Shown here piece after piece: positions 27,588 through 31,140 of a DNA stretch of 31,140 bases. The position numbers and the translations under genes are program-made. The notes beneath the pieces were generated by a model. The model worked only from the letters and a program-made list of their open reading frames with translations. It ran no database searches and was not told the origin of the DNA. Within the stretch, counting starts at the first letter, position 1. Each line of letters begins with the position of its first letter. The DNA is from Chrysochromulina parva (taxonomy: Eukaryota > Haptophyta > Prymnesiales > Chrysochromulinaceae). The stretch covers positions 1 through 31,140 of the forward strand of contig PJAB01000276.1 in the NCBI GenBank assembly GCA_002887195.1, read 5' to 3'.

Positions 27588-27665
27588 GTACGAGCTGCTC
27601 AACTACGAGGTGACCTAGGCCTTGCATGCACGTGCTCACCACGGCGCCATCCTCTCCCTAATTAG
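27588..27665 (+). other. GH127 intron 1 (78 bp), introner-like, bounded by a 26-bp exon duplication
   Basis: GGTACGAGCTGCTCAACTAC plus GAGGTG occurs at 27587-27612 and again 78 bp later (27665-27690). Donor GATTG|GTACGAG and acceptor CCCTAATTAG|GTACGAG restore a single copy and the GH127 frame; any equivalent pair inside the duplication gives the same mRNA. The 52-bp body carries TGCATGCA, then GTGCTCA, then CACGGCGC, as in the HECT introns, and ends CTCTCCCTAATTAG. Unspliced reading stops at TAG 27616-27618. Confidence 0.92.
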
Positions 27666-28035
27666 GTACGAGCTGCTCAACTACGAGGTGGGCGCGCTGT
27701 CGGAGGTGTACGCGACGATAGCCGCGCTCACGCACAACGCCTCCTGGCTCGACGCTGCCTCTCTCTTCGACCGTCGGTGCTTCACAGGCACCCTCGCCCT
27801 CGCCGGCGCCCTGCACTTACCTAGTGCTGATGAGCATGGCTTGGTCGGCAGCCCGGGCATAAGGTCCGCCACGTCCGCCGCGTCCGCCACGTCCGCCACG
27901 TCCGGTGCCGCGACCAGAGGCAGTGGCGCGCCAGACGCCCCCGTCGCGCCCGACGCGGCGTCTGCATGGACGCAGTCGCCCGATGAAGCGGCGGCAGCGG
28001 CGGCCAGCCTGCGGGGGATGCATGCCAACGCGCAG

Positions 28036-28140
28036 GTGAGTGATTGCGTCTGATTGCGTCTGATTGCGTCTGATCGCGTCTGATTGCGTTTGATTGCGTC
28101 TGATTGTGTCTGATTGCGTGGGATGCATGCCAACGCGCAG
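28036..28140 (+). other. GH127 intron 2 (105 bp), decamer satellite plus 21-bp exon duplication
   Basis: The donor is CGCAG|GTGAGTG and the acceptor is CGCGCAG|CTCGCG, phase 0, restoring GMHANAQ|LAYVMGE. Positions 28015-28035 and 28120-28140 are identical (21 bp). Between them, 28041-28120 is eight tandem copies of TGATTGCGTC with few changes. The first unit gives a TGA in frame if unspliced. Confidence 0.93.
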
Positions 28141-28353
28141 CTCGCGTACGTCATGGGCGAGGCGGCGCGGTATGAGGTCACCTCAGATCCGATCTCGAGG
28201 CTCGCTGTGGATGCCTTTTGGCGTGCGCTGCAGCGCGGATTCGTCTACCTGTCGGGTGGCTCGTCGTGGCAAGAGCAATGGAGCAGCAGCCAGGAGCCGC
28301 CCGCGGCCGCGCTCGCGGCGACGCTCGTTCACCACGGCGCGTCGAATTGGCAG

Positions 28354-28496
28354 GTGGATGATTGCGTCTGAGTGCGTCTGAGTGCGTCTGATTGCATATG
28401 ATTGCGTCTGATTGCGTCTGATTGCGTCTGATTGCGTCTGATTGCGTCTGATTGCGTCTGATTGCGTCCGGCTGACTGATGGCGTCGAATGGGCAG
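28354..28496 (+). other. GH127 intron 3 (143 bp), decamer satellite plus 16-bp exon duplication
   Basis: The donor is GGCAG|GTGGATG and the acceptor is GGGCAG|GCGCACG. GCGTCGAATTGGCAGG (28339-28354) recurs as GCGTCGAATGGGCAGG (28482-28497). The interior holds eleven copies of TGATTGCGTC (28359-28468) and a short unique tail. Splicing here leads into AHDHQ and then TAA at 28512. A second acceptor, CATCAG at 28511, also runs straight into TAA. Confidence 0.85.
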
Positions 28497-28859
28497 GCGC
28501 ACGACCATCAGTAATCCTGCGTGACGCACCACTCGATGCTCCTCTCGCGACGGCTCCTCGGCTGGGCAGGGCGCCGTGGCGGGCGCCATCTTGAGGACAT
28601 GCGTGCTTGGGAAGGCGAGCTCCTTGCGCATGCGGAGTATCTGGACGTGGCGCTGCACAATGGCGTGCTGGGCACGCAGCGGGGCACGCAGCCGGGGGCG
28701 ATGCTCTACATGCTCCCACTCGGCGCGGGCGTACGCAAGGGCGGTGGCGCGCATGGCTATTCGAATGGAGAGGATCACTTCTGGTGCTGCATGGGCAGTG
28801 CTGTAGAGGCCTTCACGCGACTCCACGCCTCTGTCTTCTATCGGCGACCGCGCCGTCGG

Positions 28860-28937
28860 CCTCGCGCCCACGACGGCGCGCACCCGTTAGCGCCGGCATC
28901 GGGAGCGCAGGGCGATCCTCGCGCCCACGACGGCGCG
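28860..28937. repeat. 21-bp direct duplication, 57-bp period, GH127 exon 4
   Basis: CCTCGCGCCCACGACGGCGC plus G occurs at 28860-28880 and 28917-28937. The period is 19 codons, so the frame is preserved and the protein reads PRAHDGA twice. The filler is 36 bp. Confidence 0.85.
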
Positions 28938-29338
28938 GGGTCGGGCGTCGTCGCGGGCGTCGTCGAGTCGGCCGGCGCCCAGAACGACGCGTCGGCGGAG
29001 CTCTACGTGGTGCAACTGCTGCCCGCGCGCCTAATTTGGAAGGAGGAGGGGTGTGAAGTGACGCTCCGCTCCGAGATTCCGGGCGAGATCGCGGCAGACC
29101 GCCCCCTGAGCGCCAGCCTCGAGGTGACGACCCTGGCGGGTGCGGCGCGCGCGTGCGTGCTCCAGCTGTCCGTGCGTGTGCCGGCCTGGGCGTACGCTGC
29201 CGAGGCGTCGCTCAAGGAGGACGACGTCGTCACGAGCATCGAGCCGGCGCCACGCCCTGGTACATTGCTCCGATGCGAGTTGCGAGAGGGGAAGGTGCTT
29301 CGTGTGCGCCTGTGGGCACGTACGACGCTCAAGCGAGC

Positions 29339-29404
29339 CGACGGCGCCGAACCTTCTCCATCCCTAATTAGGAACCGCTACGACGGCACCGAACCTTCTC
29401 CATC
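29339..29404. repeat. 24-bp direct duplication around CCTAATTAGG filler, GH127 exon 4
   Basis: Positions 29339-29362 and 29381-29404 match at 23 of 24 bases (starting CGACGGC). The 18-bp filler is CCTAATTAGGAACCGCTA, which begins with the CCTAATTAGG palindrome. The 42-bp period keeps the frame (DGAEPSPS, LIRNRY, DGTEPSPS). Confidence 0.88.
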
Positions 29405-30127
29405 GTCCTCGTCCTCGTCCTCGTCATCATCGACGATTGCGGCGGCGGCGGCGGCGAGGCCAAAAGTGCCCACTACGGCGCGGGGGTGGCGGGACGGTCC
29501 GGGCGGCATGGCGTCGCGCACGCTCGCTGGCCTCATGCACGGGCCGCTGCTACTTGCCGTGCTCACGGACGGGGAGAGGTTTGTGCGTGCCCCCGTGCAG
29601 TGGGATGGCTCCTTTGACCCGCGCATCCCGCCCGCCACAGCGCGTGCGGCAGCCGCTGGGCGCGCGTCGGCGGCTGTGGCGCATTGGACGACGCCTGTGC
29701 CGGCGAGCGCGAGGGCCGAGCTCCATTCTCTCGAGCTCTTCGACCCGACTGCGTGCGCCGCTGCTGCCGGCTCTGGCATCGGCGGCCGTGGTGGCATCGG
29801 CGGCCGTGGCGGCGTCGATGGGCGTGGTGGCATCGATGGGCGTGGCGGCACACTGGCGACACCGCCGCTGCTGCTCACTCATGCGGGCGAACGGCAGCGT
29901 GTCATGTTAGCCAGAGCCCCGGAGCGGCCGCCTGCGGTGGCACCCCGCCAGGGCGGCTCAGACGCGGTGCATGCAGCCACGTGGCGCATCACACGCTCCC
30001 CAGTAACGGCACCCGTTGCACCGGGCGCCGTCTCGGGCGCTGGCGTGCCCTTGCCCCCCCTCGACGCAGCCGCTATGGTCGATCGACCGGTAGCGGTGGT
30101 GCTCGAGAGCTTCGATCGTCCCGGGAT

Positions 30128-30166
30128 GGTGCTCACACTCGCATTCACACTCCCATTCACACTCAC
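30128..30166. repeat. CATTCACACTCC-like tandem repeat, GH127 exon 4
   Basis: A 12-bp unit near CATTCACACTCC is repeated about three times. It encodes TLAFTLPFTLTG. The ATTCACA motif resembles the fillers in the HECT coding insertions. Confidence 0.7.
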
Positions 30167-30677
30167 GGGACCACGGCACCGGCCAGTCCGGTTAGAGCCG
30201 ACCCTTCCAGTCGGTCGGGATGCGATGCAGCGCTGGTGGCTCCGCCGGGTGCCCATCGACGGTGCGTGTGCTCTCTCGGGCTCCTCGGGGGCGGCGGCGG
30301 CGGCGCTGATGGCTCTTGAGAGTATGGCGGAGGCGGGCGTGTGGCTGGTCGCAGGTGAGACGAGCACCGGCGGCGCCGGCGGCACCGGCGGCAGCCGCAG
30401 CGCTCGCCCGCCCACCACGGCGCTCTACGCCGCCACCACGACCTCTGCCGCCGCCGCGCACTTCAGACTCCTCGATCCCCTCGCCCGGTACCCTCCCCTC
30501 GCCTTCTGGGCCCACTCCAACGTCTCGTGCCACGCCCCGAGCGCCGTCCCGAGCGCCAGCTGCCGGCAGCACTATCTAGCGGTGCCGCTGCGCGATGTCA
30601 TTGACGAAACCTATTCGGCGCATCTCTGCGTGCTCCCCGCAGGCGGCGCCGAGCCGCCCACCTTCTGTCGGCGGTGA

Positions 30678-31140
30678 CGCACGCCGAGTCCGTCATGCCG
30701 AAAGCATGCGATGGCCGATGCCGAGTCCTTGATGCCACACGCGAGCTCTCGATCCTAGGACTTTTACTTTTACTTAGCGTAGCGATAAGACAGCGGGCGT
30801 GTGTAGTCGTTTGGGGGAAAACCACATGCAGAAAGTCCTCTGTAGTGAGTAGTCGCGACATTCCTCGCCAGCCTGACGCCTCGAGGTCGAGCGGTCGTCA
30901 CGCTCAGCACACACCTCTGACACCACCATTACGGTTTGTCGTTTCCTGTGTTTACGCGGTCGGGGGTGCGTATACGCAGAAACTTGTGTATACGCGAGGG
31001 GGTACGTATACGCACGTACCTGTGTATACGCACCCACACCCGCGTACAAGCAAGTGTGCGTGAACGCGGCGTCGGGTGCGTATACGCACCTACCTGCGTA
31101 TACGCACCCGACGCTGCGTTTACGCAGGGACGCGACGAAC
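30678..31140. other. right-end non-coding region with GTATACGC repeats
   Basis: No coding signal was seen beyond the GH127 stop. From about 30966 onward the sequence is dominated by variants of GTATACGC in both orientations, some joined to CACCC or GGGTG. It ends in a long inverted repeat. Confidence 0.6.
31058..31125. repeat. 31-bp near-perfect inverted repeat at the right end of the window
   Basis: The left arm 31058-31088 and right arm 31095-31125 are reverse complements at 29 of 31 positions, with a 6-base spacer CCTACC. The inner 20 bp of each arm are perfect. The arms contain the GTATACGC motif repeated in the preceding 100 bp. It could extrude as a cruciform or fold as an RNA hairpin. 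Confidence 0.9.

Larger units (their letters stand above)
26650..30677 (+). pseudogene. GH127/DUF1680 glycoside hydrolase (beta-L-arabinofuranosidase-like), four exons, one in-frame stop
   Basis: Exons are 26650-27587, 27666-28035, 28141-28353 and 28497-30677. The N-terminus has a membrane anchor or signal (LVLYPAGVAVLLWVLNANWA). Family motifs appear in order: IRGHFVGHYLGALA (about 191-204), GQLGYLAAFPPSEFEKTERL, WVPHYATQKLLSGLL, YELLNYEVGALSEVYATI, GMHANAQLAYVMGEAARYEVT, the SC of the E-x-C motif, GAMLYMLPLG and DHFWCCMGS. In the characterised family member HypBA1, the zinc is held by a Glu and Cys of E-x-C and the two Cys of the CC pair, one of which is the nucleophile. Here the Glu codon position is TAA (28512-28514). 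Two acceptors were tried (28496 and 28511) and the stop stays in frame with both. It is otherwise intact to the natural TGA at 30675, so it may be a very recent pseudogene or a sequence error. Confidence 0.82.

Noticed and set aside
29320..29371. A 52-bp GTACGACG...TAATTAG intron in GH127 exon 4
   Set aside because: It is very short and would shift the frame; the segment is open and in frame as coding sequence.

Overview
This 31.1 kb window looks like nuclear DNA of a flagellated, photosynthetic alga of the red-plastid lineage, most likely a haptophyte or something similar. Seen directly: GC-rich eukaryotic genes, some with short GT-AG introns; an LHC antenna protein with the two chlorophyll-binding repeats; an RlmH-type rRNA methyltransferase with an N-terminal presequence; a DNAAF1/LRRC50 dynein-arm assembly factor, which implies motile cilia; a kinesin-14; a SAGA subunit; a UEV-type E2 variant; a HECT ligase; and a PRMT7-like methyltransferase. 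The lineage assignment is inference, since no rRNA or tRNA gene was found.

Layout, left to right: FkbM-like methyltransferase (+, 1010-1939); StrG-like 2-oxoglutarate dioxygenase (-, 2495-3556); UEV1/MMS2 (-, 3975-4494, one 79-bp intron); TADA1-like SAGA subunit (+, 4855-5784); small multispan membrane protein (+, 6002-6805); MFS transporter (+, 7234-9413, one intron); HECT E3 ligase (-, 10164-14511, two introns); DNAAF1 (+, 14952-16499); glycosyltransferase-like protein (-, 17076-17927); RlmH (+, 18056-18637); LHC antenna (-, 18892-19686); Tudor-like/SAP kinesin-14 (+, 19858-22020); PRMT7-like (-, 22658-26317); GH127/DUF1680 glycoside hydrolase (+, 26650-30677, three introns and one in-frame stop). 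Strands mostly alternate, so most gaps are either divergent promoters of about 130-440 bp or convergent 3' regions. These are independent eukaryotic genes rather than an operon. The only functional theme is loose: a UEV E2 variant and a HECT ligase belong to ubiquitin signalling, and three genes (FkbM-like, glycosyltransferase-like, GH127) suggest glycan or secretory chemistry.

The most striking signal is a recurring architecture: a 16-36 bp piece of coding sequence, a short filler, then the same piece again. Five intron units in two genes have it (HECT intron 2; HECT intron 1, which is two 68-bp units in tandem; GH127 introns 1, 2 and 3). At least eight frame-preserving coding insertions have it too. 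Three introns in the HECT and GH127 genes share the same core (TGCATGCA, then GTGCTCA, then CACGGCGC) in the same orientation relative to transcription. Two further GH127 introns share a TGATTGCGTC decamer satellite. I read this as active intron and indel birth by an introner-like or duplication-plus-filler process. A separate 35-bp near-perfect inverted repeat inside the TADA1 gene may be another such insertion.

The GH127 gene carries TAA exactly where its family has the Glu of the zinc-binding E-x-C motif. It is therefore a recent pseudogene, a sequencing error or a recoded site.
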